Shown: positions 1 through 10,424 of the stretch, piece after piece
How positions within the stretch are numbered: position 1 is the first letter of the stretch
Layout of the letters: every line of letters starts with the position of its first letter
NCBI RefSeq assembly: GCF_023073335.1
Contig: NZ_JADPJG010000003.1
Coordinates: forward strand, 161,789-225,788
Direction: 5' to 3'
Source of the DNA: Bradyrhizobium sp. 21
Lineage (GTDB): Bacteria; Pseudomonadota; Alphaproteobacteria; Rhizobiales; Xanthobacteraceae
DNA length: 64,000 nt
Made by a program: the position numbers and the translations under genes
Notes under the pieces: generated by a model
Told to the model about the DNA's origin: nothing
What the model saw: only the letters and a program-made list of their open reading frames with translations
The model's database searches: none

Positions 1-220
1 TCGCCGGTCTGGCAGCCCAGCCTCGCGGAATGACAGGCGGCAAGTTGCCGTAGGGCGGGCACAGGCGTGCAGCGCCGTACCCGTCAATTTTTTCCAATGT
101 GCGATATTCTCGACGATGGCGTGCTTCCGCTCGCGCGCTTCGAACTGCGGCGGACGCTTTGCCCACCTGACGAGCTTGCTACAGCTTCACGGCCTCTAAG
201 ACGCAGACATCGTCGGCCAA

Positions 221-252
221 AAGAAAAGAGCCCCGTCAAGGACGGGGCTCTT
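221..252 (-). terminator. Rho-independent terminator of the Flp pilin gene
   Basis: A perfect GC-rich inverted repeat (GAGCCCCGTC with a 3-nt loop) lies about 20 nt past the pilin stop. Read on the minus strand it is followed by a T-rich tract (CTTTTCTTTT). This is a classical intrinsic terminator. Confidence 0.85.
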
Positions 253-273
253 AAATTCTTGATACGTCCGGCC

Positions 274-438
274 TTACTTGAGGCTGGTCTGGATCGAGGT
301 GAACTTGGTGTTCAGCGTGCCGCCGAGCTGGTTGACGACGGTGATGATGGCCAGCGCGATGCCGGCGGCGATCAGACCGTATTCAATGGCGGTGGCGCCG
401 GATTCATCCTTCACGAAACGGGCAACGAGGTTCTTCAT
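274..438 (-). CDS. Flp/Fap-type pilin subunit (54 aa)
   Basis: This is a short class IVb pilin precursor, the structural subunit of Tad/Flp pili. The translation begins MKNLVARFVKDESGATAIEY. It has a basic leader, then the G/A-TAIEYGLI segment typical of Flp pilins, in which Glu and Tyr follow the prepilin peptidase site, and then one hydrophobic helix (LIAAGIALAIITVV). The length is normal for the family. No tad/cpa assembly genes are in the window, so the secretion machinery must be elsewhere or beyond the left edge. The gene is monocistronic and ends at an intrinsic terminator. Confidence 0.9.
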   Translation of the reverse strand: MKNLVARFVKDESGATAIEYGLIAAGIALAIITVVNQLGGTLNTKFTSIQTSLK

Positions 439-734
439 AGACAGCTCCAAAAATACACGAGGCTACAACTGATCTGGTCTTTTCGGCTTCCCAGCGCCGC
501 CCGACCATGGAACCGAACGTAGGGGCAAAGAATTGCGCCGCAGTTAATTCGACTGCGTAAACACAGAGCGGATTGCGTGTATTCGCCGATGGTAAACCGA
601 AATCTAAAACAATCCGTTAAATTGTCGGGACATCGGACCGGCCCCGCACCGCCGGTTTACCCGAAGTTATGACCGCCGTGGTCCAATGCCGCCCGCTTGG
701 CAGCCCGACAAGAACGACAGGACGACGAGGCGGC
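439..734. other. Divergent intergenic region
   Basis: This 296-bp stretch separates the minus-strand pilin gene from the plus-strand membrane protein and should hold both promoters. An AT-richer patch (about 560-625) is the likeliest promoter zone. I see no convincing gene or structured RNA in it. Confidence 0.4.
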
Positions 735-2225
735 ATGTCCCTTTCCTTTGCCAACAGCATCGCGATGCAGAGTCGCGCGCGAGCCCTCGTGCCGCTGTGC
801 GTCGGTGTAGCCGCCTATCTCTTCTTCGTGTATGTCGGCGACACGCTGCTGCAGGACTCCGACGCGTTCTGGCAGATCAAGATCGGGCAATGGATCCTCG
901 ATCACCACGCGCTTCCCACGATGGACTTCTATTCCTTCACCCGCCCGGCGGCGCCCTGGGTTTCGACCTCGTGGCTGTCACAGGTGCTGTTCGCCCTCTC
1001 CTATGCGCAATGGGACTGGGCCGGGCCGGTGATCCTCACCGCGCTTGCGGTCGCATTGTCGGCGGCAATCCTGGTCGACCTGCTCGAGGCCCATCTGGAC
1101 ATTCCGCGCGCCGTCCTGTTCGCGATATTCGCGGTCTTGCTGTCGCTGCACCACATTCTGGCGCGGCCGCACGTGCTGGCGCTGCCCGTCATGATCGCGT
1201 GGGTCGGCATGCTGATGGCCGCGGCCGACCGCAAGGGCGTCCCGTCATGGTACTGGCTGCCTCTGATGTCACTGTGGTCGAACCTGCACGGCGGCTTCGT
1301 GCTGGGCCTGGCGCTGATTGGCCCGATGTCGTTCGTGGCGCTCTGGGGCATGGAGTCCGGCAAGCAGGTCCGGCTGCTGACGCGCTGGTTCCTGTTCGGT
1401 GTTGCGGCACTGGCCGCAAGCTGCGTCACTCCCTATGGCTGGCGCACATTGCTCGGCGCGATCAACATCCTCAATCTCGGCGAGCTGCTGACGGTCATCT
1501 CCGAATGGGCGCCCGCGAGCTTCGCATCCTTCAATGCATTCGAAGGTGCGCTGTTCGGCCTGATCGCGATCGGGCTCTATCGCGGCCTGACGCTCTCGCC
1601 GCCGCGCATTGTTCTGATCCTGCTGCTGACCTGGATGGCGCTCACCCATGTCAGGAGCATCGAGGCCTTTGCCTTCCTGGTGCCGCTGGTGCTGGCCAAG
1701 CCGCTCGGCGAACGTTCCGCTCTGCCGCAGCCAGGCACGCAAGACAGCGCGAGCTGGGCCGCCCGCTATGTCATCGCAACGGGCGCGCTGATGATCGTGG
1801 CCGCCGGCTGGACCTCGACGTCGCTTTACATGTCGCATCACCGCTTCACCTTCGCGATGGACCAGACACCGGTTGCCGCCGTCGACCTGCTCGAGAAACG
1901 CAAGGCGCAGCGCATCTTCAACGCCTACCAGTTCGGCGGTTATCTGATCTCGCGCGACATCCCGGTCTTCATCGACGGCCGCGCCGAGCTCTACGGCGAA
2001 ACCTTCGCCATGGAGGCCTTCAAGGCCGTGGAGCTCAAGAAGCTCGACAATCTGACGCGGCTGCTCGCGGACTACCGGATCGATGCCACCCTGCTGACCG
2101 CGGACTCCCCCGCGGCGCAAGTGCTCGATCACATCAAGGGCTGGAAGCGGCTCTATGCGGATAATATCGCGGTGATCCACGTGCGGGATGATGCGGAAGG
2201 TGTGGCGGCGTCGCCGCCGAAGTGA
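735..2225 (+). CDS. Polytopic membrane protein, glycosyltransferase-C-like (hypothetical)
   Basis: A roughly 496-residue integral membrane protein with about ten hydrophobic helices. The N-terminal loop carries DSDAFWQIKIGQWILDHHAL and a following DFYSFT segment; acidic and aromatic residues after the first helix recall GT-C mannosyl/oligosaccharyl transferases. The C-terminal 120 residues are soluble (FNAYQFGGYLISRDIPVFIDGRAELYG), a pattern seen in uncharacterised rhizobial membrane proteins. I chose the internal ATG because a purine-rich ACGACGAGG precedes it and the extra 22 upstream residues look non-coding. Enzymatic activity is inference; substrate and acceptor are unknown. Confidence 0.7.
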   Translation: MSLSFANSIAMQSRARALVPLCVGVAAYLFFVYVGDTLLQDSDAFWQIKIGQWILDHHALPTMDFYSFTRPAAPWVSTSWLSQVLFALSYAQWDWAGPVILTALAVALSAAILVDLLEAHLDIPRAVLFAIFAVLLSLHHILARPHVLALPVMIAWVGMLMAAADRKGVPSWYWLPLMSLWSNLHGGFVLGLALIGPMSFVALWGMESGKQVRLLTRWFLFGVAALAASCVTPYGWRTLLGAINILNLGELLTVISEWAPASFASFNAFEGALFGLIAIGLYRGLTLSPPRIVLILLLTWMALTHVRSIEAFAFLVPLVLAKPLGERSALPQPGTQDSASWAARYVIATGALMIVAAGWTSTSLYMSHHRFTFAMDQTPVAAVDLLEKRKAQRIFNAYQFGGYLISRDIPVFIDGRAELYGETFAMEAFKAVELKKLDNLTRLLADYRIDATLLTADSPAAQVLDHIKGWKRLYADNIAVIHVRDDAEGVAASPPK

Positions 2226-2299
2226 GGGCCGGGCAACAAGGCGACTGCGGGAAAGTCTTCTCTGTATGAAAGCTGCTCGGAAGGATTTTGATCAGAAAC

Positions 2300-3031
2300 C
2301 TATCCTGCTCCCGCCCCAGCAAGTTGGTGGAGATACGAAGGGTCAAAGCCTCCAGCAGCGACGACCCTCTCGATATCAAGCAAAGTCACCGTGTTCTTGC
2401 GAACATCCAAAATGCCTTCGGTACGAAACGCCTGGAGCACCCGGTTGACGTGAACCGCGCTCAATCCAAGCGCCTCCGCCAGTTGCGATTGCGTGATAGG
2501 GAAACGAAACTCGTCTTCAGCAACGAGCCCAACCGCATTCAAACGCTGTCGAAGTTCGGCGAGCAGATGAGCAAGCCGCGCAGACGCTGGTCGAACCCCG
2601 AGATTTACGATCCACTCGCGGAATACCGCGGCATCAATCAAGGTCTCCCGCCAAAGGGCGCGGGCGACTGACGGACGCGCATCGATCAGCTTCAGCAGAT
2701 CGGTATGGTCGATAAACGCCAGGGTCGCGGGAGAGATAGTATCCAGATCATGATCCATCGTTTTCAAGAACAGACTTTGCAGGTCGGGAATATCCCCGGG
2801 TATATGGAAACTCAAAATTTGACGTTTGCCTGTTTCCGTTACCTTTGAGCGGCAACCAAAGCCGGTGACCAACAAACAGGCGCAGCTTGGATGGTCGCCT
2901 TCGCGCACGATCGGCGTTTCGGCAGGAACGTCCACCAATCTGAGAGGCAATGACCTGATAGCTCCGGCATCATCGTCGCTCAGACGAGTATCGGACCGCA
3001 ATCTTCGAATCAGGGTTTGTGCGTAGTCCAC
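2300..3031 (-). CDS. Crp/Fnr-family transcriptional regulator
   Basis: A cyclic-nucleotide-binding-like beta-barrel (IVREGDHPSCACLLVTGFGCR) is followed by a C-terminal winged helix (FPITQSQLAEALGLSAVHVNRVLQAF), which is the HTH_Crp recognition helix. The GTG start is preferred over longer frames because GGAG lies 5 nt upstream and it gives 243 residues, the family norm. The barrel lacks the Fnr cysteine cluster and the full cAMP phosphate cassette, so the effector is unknown. The gene is convergent with the upstream membrane protein gene and follows the DUF6894 gene on the same strand. Confidence 0.88.
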   Translation of the reverse strand: MDYAQTLIRRLRSDTRLSDDDAGAIRSLPLRLVDVPAETPIVREGDHPSCACLLVTGFGCRSKVTETGKRQILSFHIPGDIPDLQSLFLKTMDHDLDTISPATLAFIDHTDLLKLIDARPSVARALWRETLIDAAVFREWIVNLGVRPASARLAHLLAELRQRLNAVGLVAEDEFRFPITQSQLAEALGLSAVHVNRVLQAFRTEGILDVRKNTVTLLDIERVVAAGGFDPSYLHQLAGAGAG

Positions 3032-3246
3032 GGTTACTCCGTCAACGCAATGCTTTCGGCGAACCGCAACGGTCGGGATAGCGTCGGCGGCCGCCTCAAT
3101 GTCCAGCCGAGTTCCAGCATAACAAAAGGCAGACTGAATCGGTTCCGCGTCGCTCCGGGTTCCCGAATATTTTTCCGCTCGTTCGTGAAAGCTCTTCGGG
3201 CATGGCGCCGACGCCTGGACGTGATGGGCTCGATCTTCCGTGAAAA

Positions 3247-3687
3247 TCAATCAGGACGCGATCTGGCGAGTAAATGATCCGTACCCGCCACTTTTGAAAA
3301 CCGCCGCAAGTTGGCCCGTATCGTGCGAGAGATTGACTGCACTTTCTCCAATTCTTCCCGGATTTCAGCCTTCAGGCGCTGGCCCCGTACCAGCTCACGA
3401 TGGCAGCGATCGGCAATCCTGTTGCTTTCGAGTGTCGGCGGCCTGCGCAGCGGTTTTGGACTGAGCATATCCGAGAAAGGCAAGTGCATCAAAGTTCGGC
3501 GCTGAGCATCGAAGATTTCGACGGAATCTCCTGTCGGATCGGCCCGCTCGCGCAGCTTTTCAAACGACATGTCCAGTGCAGTGCGGCATGCCTCGAGATA
3601 AGCTTCTTCAATGGAGTTGAACTCGGTCCCCAACTCGTCGAATTCAAGACATCCGTCGATAGAGAAATTGAAAAAGAACCGAGGCAT
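3247..3687 (-). CDS. DUF6894 family protein
   Basis: The protein starts MPRFFFNFSIDGCLEFDELG and continues with an EAYLEACRTALDM helix, the signature of the small rhizobial DUF6894 proteins (aromatic strand, D-x-x-G turn, AR-rich helix). At 146 residues it carries an additional basic, helical C-terminal tail of about 60 residues beyond the usual domain. Function is not known; these proteins are often found near stress and signalling genes. It lies upstream of the Crp-like gene with a 215-bp gap, so they may have separate promoters. Confidence 0.75.
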   Translation of the reverse strand: MPRFFFNFSIDGCLEFDELGTEFNSIEEAYLEACRTALDMSFEKLRERADPTGDSVEIFDAQRRTLMHLPFSDMLSPKPLRRPPTLESNRIADRCHRELVRGQRLKAEIREELEKVQSISRTIRANLRRFSKVAGTDHLLARSRPD

Positions 3688-3889
3688 CGGTGCTGCTCCT
3701 GAGGCTCTCCCACTATGGCTCGCGGGACCGAATCGACCAAGCCCTAGAGTGGAAAATCTTGAGGCTGTTCAAAGCATCTCCTCGGTGCCGACGTCGCCTC
3801 GTGAGGTGGAACTTTCCGGGTCGGGCGCGCTTCTTGACAAGGTCTAGTTAGCTGCGAGGGTAGCAGACGTTGCCACCCCAGGAGCTCCG

Positions 3890-4117
3890 ATGCCGAGCAA
3901 GCACACGCTCAATGTTTCCCTGACGAACGAGTTCCTGGGCTTCATATCCCAGCAGGTGTCGTCCGGCCGGTTTCGAACGTCGAGCGAAGTTGTTCGAGCG
4001 GCGCTTCGACTTCTGGAAAAGGAAGCAAATGGCTCATCCCTCGTCCGCCCGGCGCATCCCGTAGCTGGTACCGCAAAAGCTAAAAAATCGGCATCCCGGC
4101 GGAGCCTGAGAGTATGA
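3890..4117 (+). CDS. ParD-like ribbon-helix-helix protein, orphan antitoxin type
   Basis: 75 residues with an N-terminal beta strand (HTLNVSLTNEFLGFI), the ParD-type S-S-GRFRTSSEVVRAALRLLE helix pair and a basic tail. Family knowledge: ParD proteins are dimeric DNA-binding antitoxins that neutralise ParE RNase-fold gyrase poisons. No ParE follows. Instead the stop overlaps the start of a chemotaxis-type kinase gene (ATGA), so translation is coupled. An AGGAG sits 5 nt before the ATG. It may act as an autoregulator of this signalling operon rather than as an antitoxin; that is inference. Confidence 0.8.
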   Translation: MPSKHTLNVSLTNEFLGFISQQVSSGRFRTSSEVVRAALRLLEKEANGSSLVRPAHPVAGTAKAKKSASRRSLRV

Positions 4118-7100
4118 GCGCCGACGGACCATTTCCAATTGTCTGCGTGGGGGCATCGGCCGGGGGCATCGAGGCTCTGGAAGGGTTTTTCCGAGGTTTG
4201 CCCCCCCAGCCAGCGCTTGCCTTGGTTGTCGTGACCCATCTGAGCCCGGACAGAGAAAGCCTGCTTCACGAAATTTTGGGCCGCTACACGGACATGCCGG
4301 TCGAGGTTGCCGCCGAGGGGATGGAGGTTCTAAACAACCACGTCTATGTCATGCCGGCCAGTGCCGTTCTCAGCATCGAGAACCGCCGCCTCGTGCTTCG
4401 GAAGAGCAACAACCGCCGTGGACGAAAGCCGATCGATGTTTTCATGAGCGCTTTGGCGGTTGATATCGGCGAACTGGCCGGTGGGGTGATTCTGTCAGGA
4501 GGGGATTCGGATGGAACACTCGGCGCGAAAGCCATTAAGGAGCGCGGTGGAATAACGTTGGCCCAGGTACGCGATGGCTTCGGCCCGCAACACCCGGACA
4601 TGCCGGATGCAGCCATCTCCTCTGGCTTTATCGACTTCGCCGTCCCGGCGGAAGAGATGGGACCAAAGCTCATTGAATTTGCTCGCGGGAACGACCTGTT
4701 TGAGCAAATGATGAAGGGTTCTCCACACAAGGAAGATGATCCAACGATCGCTCAGATCTTGCCCGAGATTTATGGCATCTTGCGGAACCAGATTGGTCAC
4801 GATTTCAGTGGTTACAAGACAAAGACGTTCGTACGCCGTGTGCAGCGCCGCATGCAGGTGACCCAGCTCAGCTCGGTCGAAGCTTATGTGGAGCACCTCA
4901 GGCAGGAACCGACAGAGGTCGGCGCCCTGTTTCGCGATCTGCTCATCAACGTCACAAATTTCTTCCGGGACGAGGATGCTTTTGAGAGTTTGGCAAGCGC
5001 CGTCATTCCAAAAATATTCGAAGGACGCGGAGCAGACGAGGCCGTACGCATCTGGGTGCCGGGCTGTTCAACGGGCGAGGAAGTGTTCTCAATCGCGATC
5101 CTGGCGCGCGAACACATGGATGGGCTGAAGGCGGTCCCTAGAGTACAGATTTTTGCGACGGACATCGACGAACGAGCGCTCAGTGTCGCACGAATGGCCA
5201 GATATCCGGGCGCACTCCTCGAGAGCGTCTCGCCTGAGCGACGAAAGAGGTTCTTCATCGCGGACGGGGGCAGCTTTGTCGTCTCGAAGGACGTTCGAGA
5301 GCTATGCATCTTTTCGCCGCACAGTGTTATTCGCGACCCGCCGTTTTCAAAAATCGACCTTGTGTCATGTCGGAACCTGCTCATTTATTTCGGCACCGAC
5401 GTGCAAAACCAGGTCATCCCGACCTTTCACTACGCACTGCGTCCGGACGGTTATCTTTTCCTCGGGTCGGCAGAGAATGTGTCGCAATTCGAGGAGCTTT
5501 TTTCACCGATCGAGAAGCGTCACCGGGTCTTCCGCCGTCGCTCCGACACAGCTCCAGTTTTTCGGCTTCCCATGGTTCTACAAGGCCTCCGCCCGGGCCA
5601 GACTTCGGAGCTTGCCGCGCGCCGGTCCCCGCTTGCAGGACTCGGTCTGCGCCAGGCGATCGATGAACAAGTCGTCGAGCGCTATGCTCCGCCGCATGTC
5701 GTGGTCAACCACGATGGCGATGTCGTCTATTATTCGGCGCGTACCGGAAAATATCTGGAAGCTCCGGCCGGCGCCCCCACGCGGCAGCTTCTAACAATGG
5801 CGCGTAAAGGATTACGTCTTGATCTGCGCGCCTTGTTTCGAGAGGCGGTCGAGACGGGAAAAACGGCAACCCGCACCAGTGTTTCCCTGGATACCGAGGA
5901 GGGCGGCGTTCAATTCGTCAATCTCACAATAGAGCCTCTGGCAAACACGCCCGCCGGGGATGGTCTTTATCTCGTCCTCTTCACTGATCAGGGCGCCGTG
6001 CTCACTGAAGAGGAGGCGCAAACCAACGCGCAGATCGGACGTGACGGAGCGGTTGCTCTTACGGAGCGGGAGCTCCGCGAGACCCGCGATCGACTGCAGT
6101 CCATGATCGAGGAATACGAAACAGCGCTTGAGGAGTTGAAATCCTCCAATGAAGAGCTGGTTTCGGTAAATGAGGAGATGCAGTCGACGAACGAGGAACT
6201 CGAGGCTTCGAAAGAAGAGCTGCAATCCGTAAACGAAGAACTTCATACCGTAAACGCCGAGCTCAGCGGCAAGGTCGATGCGCTCGATCGTGCAAACAAC
6301 GACCTCCAAAATCTATTTGAAAGCACCGACGTCGCAACTGTGTTTCTCGATAAAAGCTTGGTCATACGTAGTTTTACACCGGCCGTCACCAAGGTATTCA
6401 ACATACTTCCGACCGACAGGGGACGTCCGATCACTGATCTCTCGAGCCGGCTGAATCTCGTCGATTTTGCGGATGACCTTCGGCGGGTATTCGCCGGCGC
6501 GGCGCCGCTCGAGAGGCGCGTGAGCGCCGATGAGCGCGGCCCCCATTATCTGGTGCGGCTCGCGCCCTATCGCGACGGCAATCACGGCATCGAGGGCGTC
6601 GTCGTGACCTTCATCGATGTAACCAGCCTGACCTCTTCCGAAGCGAAGCAGCGCATACTCATTGCCGAGCTGCAGCACAGGACACGCAATCTCTTATCGA
6701 TCGTTCAATCCCTTGCTCAGCAGACTTTGGGCAAAGGTGGATCGCTCAAGGCATTTTCGACCCGGCTTGCAGCGCTCGGGCGCGTCCAGAGTCTCGTCGG
6801 CGGCACCATGACCGATCATATCGATCTAAACGATATTCTCCGCCTGGAGCTGCAGGCGGTCGGCGCCGCCGACGAGAAGGTGTCGGTGTCCGGACCGACG
6901 GTGCCTCTGGGCTTCGAATTGGTCCAGACATTTGGCCTTGCTCTCCATGAACTAACGACGAACTCCGTCAAGTACGGGGCTCTCAAAGATGGCCAGGGCC
7001 AGCTCGACGTATCATGGAGCGTTCAAAGCAACGGCCATGGGACGTCCACGCTTTTGCTGAACTGGAAAGAAAGCGGGCTTACGGGACTTTCCGAGCCTTC

Positions 7101-7251
7101 ACACCGAGGCTTTGGACGAGAATTGATCGAACGAGCCCTGGCATTCACTCTTCGGGCCAGCACGAAGCTTTCGTTCAGCGAGAATGGCATCTCCTGTCGC
7201 ATTGAGCTGCCACTGCCGGCATCGGAAGCGCTTGAGGATGTAGCCGAGTGA
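4114..7251 (+). CDS. CheB-CheR-PAS-HWE hybrid sensor histidine kinase
   Basis: A 1045-residue multidomain protein. Residues 5-190 are a CheB methylesterase with the expected triad Ser15 (GASAGG), His42 (VVTHLSPD) and Asp134 (GGDSDGTLG). Residues 215-470 are a CheR methyltransferase (SAM loop VPGCSTGEEVFS, later SCRNLLIYF). A PAS-like region lies around 520-640, a long EL/NEE-rich coiled coil at 650-730 and a second PAS at 735-845. The C-terminal HWE kinase has phospho-acceptor His855 (AELQHRTRNLLSIVQSLAQ), an N-box HELTTNSVKYGAL and a W-x-E (NWKES). It has no receiver of its own; the next gene supplies one. Ligand and output are unknown. Confidence 0.92.
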   Translation: MSADGPFPIVCVGASAGGIEALEGFFRGLPPQPALALVVVTHLSPDRESLLHEILGRYTDMPVEVAAEGMEVLNNHVYVMPASAVLSIENRRLVLRKSNNRRGRKPIDVFMSALAVDIGELAGGVILSGGDSDGTLGAKAIKERGGITLAQVRDGFGPQHPDMPDAAISSGFIDFAVPAEEMGPKLIEFARGNDLFEQMMKGSPHKEDDPTIAQILPEIYGILRNQIGHDFSGYKTKTFVRRVQRRMQVTQLSSVEAYVEHLRQEPTEVGALFRDLLINVTNFFRDEDAFESLASAVIPKIFEGRGADEAVRIWVPGCSTGEEVFSIAILAREHMDGLKAVPRVQIFATDIDERALSVARMARYPGALLESVSPERRKRFFIADGGSFVVSKDVRELCIFSPHSVIRDPPFSKIDLVSCRNLLIYFGTDVQNQVIPTFHYALRPDGYLFLGSAENVSQFEELFSPIEKRHRVFRRRSDTAPVFRLPMVLQGLRPGQTSELAARRSPLAGLGLRQAIDEQVVERYAPPHVVVNHDGDVVYYSARTGKYLEAPAGAPTRQLLTMARKGLRLDLRALFREAVETGKTATRTSVSLDTEEGGVQFVNLTIEPLANTPAGDGLYLVLFTDQGAVLTEEEAQTNAQIGRDGAVALTERELRETRDRLQSMIEEYETALEELKSSNEELVSVNEEMQSTNEELEASKEELQSVNEELHTVNAELSGKVDALDRANNDLQNLFESTDVATVFLDKSLVIRSFTPAVTKVFNILPTDRGRPITDLSSRLNLVDFADDLRRVFAGAAPLERRVSADERGPHYLVRLAPYRDGNHGIEGVVVTFIDVTSLTSSEAKQRILIAELQHRTRNLLSIVQSLAQQTLGKGGSLKAFSTRLAALGRVQSLVGGTMTDHIDLNDILRLELQAVGAADEKVSVSGPTVPLGFELVQTFGLALHELTTNSVKYGALKDGQGQLDVSWSVQSNGHGTSTLLLNWKESGLTGLSEPSHRGFGRELIERALAFTLRASTKLSFSENGISCRIELPLPASEALEDVAE

Positions 7252-7652
7252 CAGATGCGGACACGAAACTGAGGGGTCGCCGGATTCTCGTGATCGAGGA
7301 TGACTATCTGCTGGCGCAGGTCTTGATCGATTTCCTCGAGGAGGCCGGGGCGGAGATCGTAGGCCCTATCGGCTGGGTCGAGGAAGCGCTTGCCGCTATC
7401 GACAATGGCGAGATCAATGTTGATGCGGCAGTGCTGGACGTCAATCTTCACGGAGCCAAGTCCTACCCGATAGCGGATGCTCTCGCGGAACGGTCTGTGC
7501 CTTTCGTGTTCGCCACTGGCTATGGTTCGGATGCCCTGGACGCATCATATTTGGATCATCCGAGATGCGAGAAGCCGTTTGATCAGTCCATGTTGGTAGC
7601 ACTCCTGAACGATATTCTTTCAAAGAAATGCACCGCAGGAATGCGCACCTAG
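7248..7652 (+). CDS. Single-domain response regulator (receiver)
   Basis: A stand-alone REC domain of 134 residues, with acidic pocket E17/D18/D19, phospho-acceptor D64 (AVLDVNLHG), switch T90 (FVFATGYG) and K109 (CEKPF). The FATGYG motif is the FAT GUY type, common among partners of HWE/HisKA2 kinases in alphaproteobacteria. There is no DNA-binding output domain, so it presumably acts by protein interaction or phosphotransfer. The GTG start overlaps the kinase stop by 4 nt (GTGA), so it is almost certainly the cognate receiver of the upstream kinase. Confidence 0.93.
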   Translation: MTDADTKLRGRRILVIEDDYLLAQVLIDFLEEAGAEIVGPIGWVEEALAAIDNGEINVDAAVLDVNLHGAKSYPIADALAERSVPFVFATGYGSDALDASYLDHPRCEKPFDQSMLVALLNDILSKKCTAGMRT

Positions 7653-7657
7653 CGACC

Positions 7658-7822
7658 TTAGTTCAACTTGCGGCGGAGCTTCTCGGCAATCTCTCGTTGC
7701 CCGTCCGCGTACTCTTCAGCGGCCTTCCGGGCTTGCTCGTGGGCGACGGCTTGTCCGGCTCCCCGTCTTTGGGCGGCTTCTTTTCCATGGAGCGGCCTGG
7801 CTTGCAAAACCGGTCTCTCCAT
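7658..7822 (-). CDS. Small basic helical protein (54 aa, hypothetical)
   Basis: The open frame encodes MERPVLQARPLHGKEAAQRR and continues into a charged helix ending AEEYADGQREIAEKLRRKLN. The C-terminal amphipathic helix looks protein-like, with an Ala/Glu/Arg pattern. It is divergent from the next small gene, with a palindrome between them, and converges on the receiver gene with only 5 nt separating the stops. No strong ribosome-binding site is visible, so the start is uncertain. Confidence 0.45.
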   Translation of the reverse strand: MERPVLQARPLHGKEAAQRRGAGQAVAHEQARKAAEEYADGQREIAEKLRRKLN

Positions 7823-7829
7823 GAACTTT

Positions 7830-7845
7830 TTTAACCTAGGTTAAA
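7830..7845. promoter_or_regulatory. 16-bp perfect palindrome, candidate operator
   Basis: TTTAACCTAGGTTAAA is a perfect palindrome just upstream of the minus-strand small gene and between it and the divergent small gene on the plus strand. Its position and symmetry suggest a dimeric regulator site. The regulator is unknown. Confidence 0.5.
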
Positions 7846-7914
7846 GACGCCGCACTATTGGCAGGTGTCATCTGACTGACCGCGTTCAACCGGCTGGAAG
7901 TCCGGAGGTAAGTC

Positions 7915-8112
7915 ATGCAGCGCCGTCGATTCAAACAAACCGTTCCGCTCGAAGAACGTCTTGCGGACGAGGCAAAGCGGTTACGCGAGAAAGCCAAATC
8001 GCTCCCACCCGGCCCAGCCCGCGAAGACCTCATCCGCAGAGCCAGACAAGCCGAGACCGGATCTCACATGAGCGAGTGGCTGCGCTCGCCAGGCTTACAG
8101 CCGCCGAAGTAA
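7915..8112 (+). CDS. Small conserved basic protein (65 aa, hypothetical)
   Basis: A highly charged 65-residue protein (KQTVPLEERLADEAKRLREK, later IRRARQAETGSHMSEWLRSP). I recognise the pattern 'EERL..EA..LREKA...PPG..R..L.R.ARQAE....EWL.SPGL' as a small protein common in Bradyrhizobium, with no assigned function. A strong GGAGG lies 6-7 nt before the ATG. No membrane segment or known domain. Confidence 0.72.
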   Translation: MQRRRFKQTVPLEERLADEAKRLREKAKSLPPGPAREDLIRRARQAETGSHMSEWLRSPGLQPPK

Positions 8113-8171
8113 CTCTGAATCTTGATCCAGCCTTACAGTTAGGAACCTGGCCGTCTCCGCATTACCGCCAA

Positions 8172-8197
8172 TAAAAAACGCGGCGTCGCCGCCGCGT
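8172..8197 (-). terminator. Rho-independent terminator of ftsH
   Basis: A perfect 8-bp stem (ACGCGGCG / CGCCGCGT) with a 4-nt loop, followed on the minus strand by TTTTTTATT, lies 27 nt past the ftsH stop. Confidence 0.85.
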
Positions 8198-8223
8198 CTT
8201 TCAATTCATTCTGCCGCTCGCGC

Positions 8224-10146
<1,923 letters not shown>

Positions 10147-10260
10147 CGATCTTCCTTCGTGGTCGCGCGGATCGCGGCCTGATCCTTGGGCGGTATCTTG
10201 GGTAGCTGCTTGGGCAGTGCGAGGAAATCCCCAAGGAATCCTCTTGGTTAGACGCATACA

Positions 10261-10289
10261 ATCTAGGTGCCGCCCCGGTCGCTGCCAAG
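10261..10289 (-). promoter_or_regulatory. Candidate sigma-32 (RpoH) promoter for ftsH
   Basis: On the minus strand CTTG, an 18-nt spacer and CCTAGAT approximate the alphaproteobacterial RpoH consensus (CTTG-N17/18-CYTATNT), about 115-140 nt before the ftsH ATG. One core position of the -10 element deviates. Heat-shock control of ftsH is known in several bacteria; its use here is inference. Confidence 0.45.
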
Positions 10290-10424
10290 GGAACGAGATG
10301 GGACTATTTATCCCATCTTAGAGCGATTCCCGCTGAAATAATGGCGGTCGGACCGGGGTTTTTTCCGCCTGGTTAAGGTGACCTGACGCCGCGCGGCCGA
10401 AACGGCCGGTGTCATGGTCCGCGC

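Noticed and set aside
3797..3830. Possible EcfG-type general stress promoter (GGAAC-N16/17)
   Set aside because: GGAAC is present, but the -10 reads GCTT or CTTC rather than CGTT; too weak to annotate.
3890..4117. Complete ParDE toxin-antitoxin module
   Set aside because: No ParE-like gene is visible next to the ParD-like gene on either strand.
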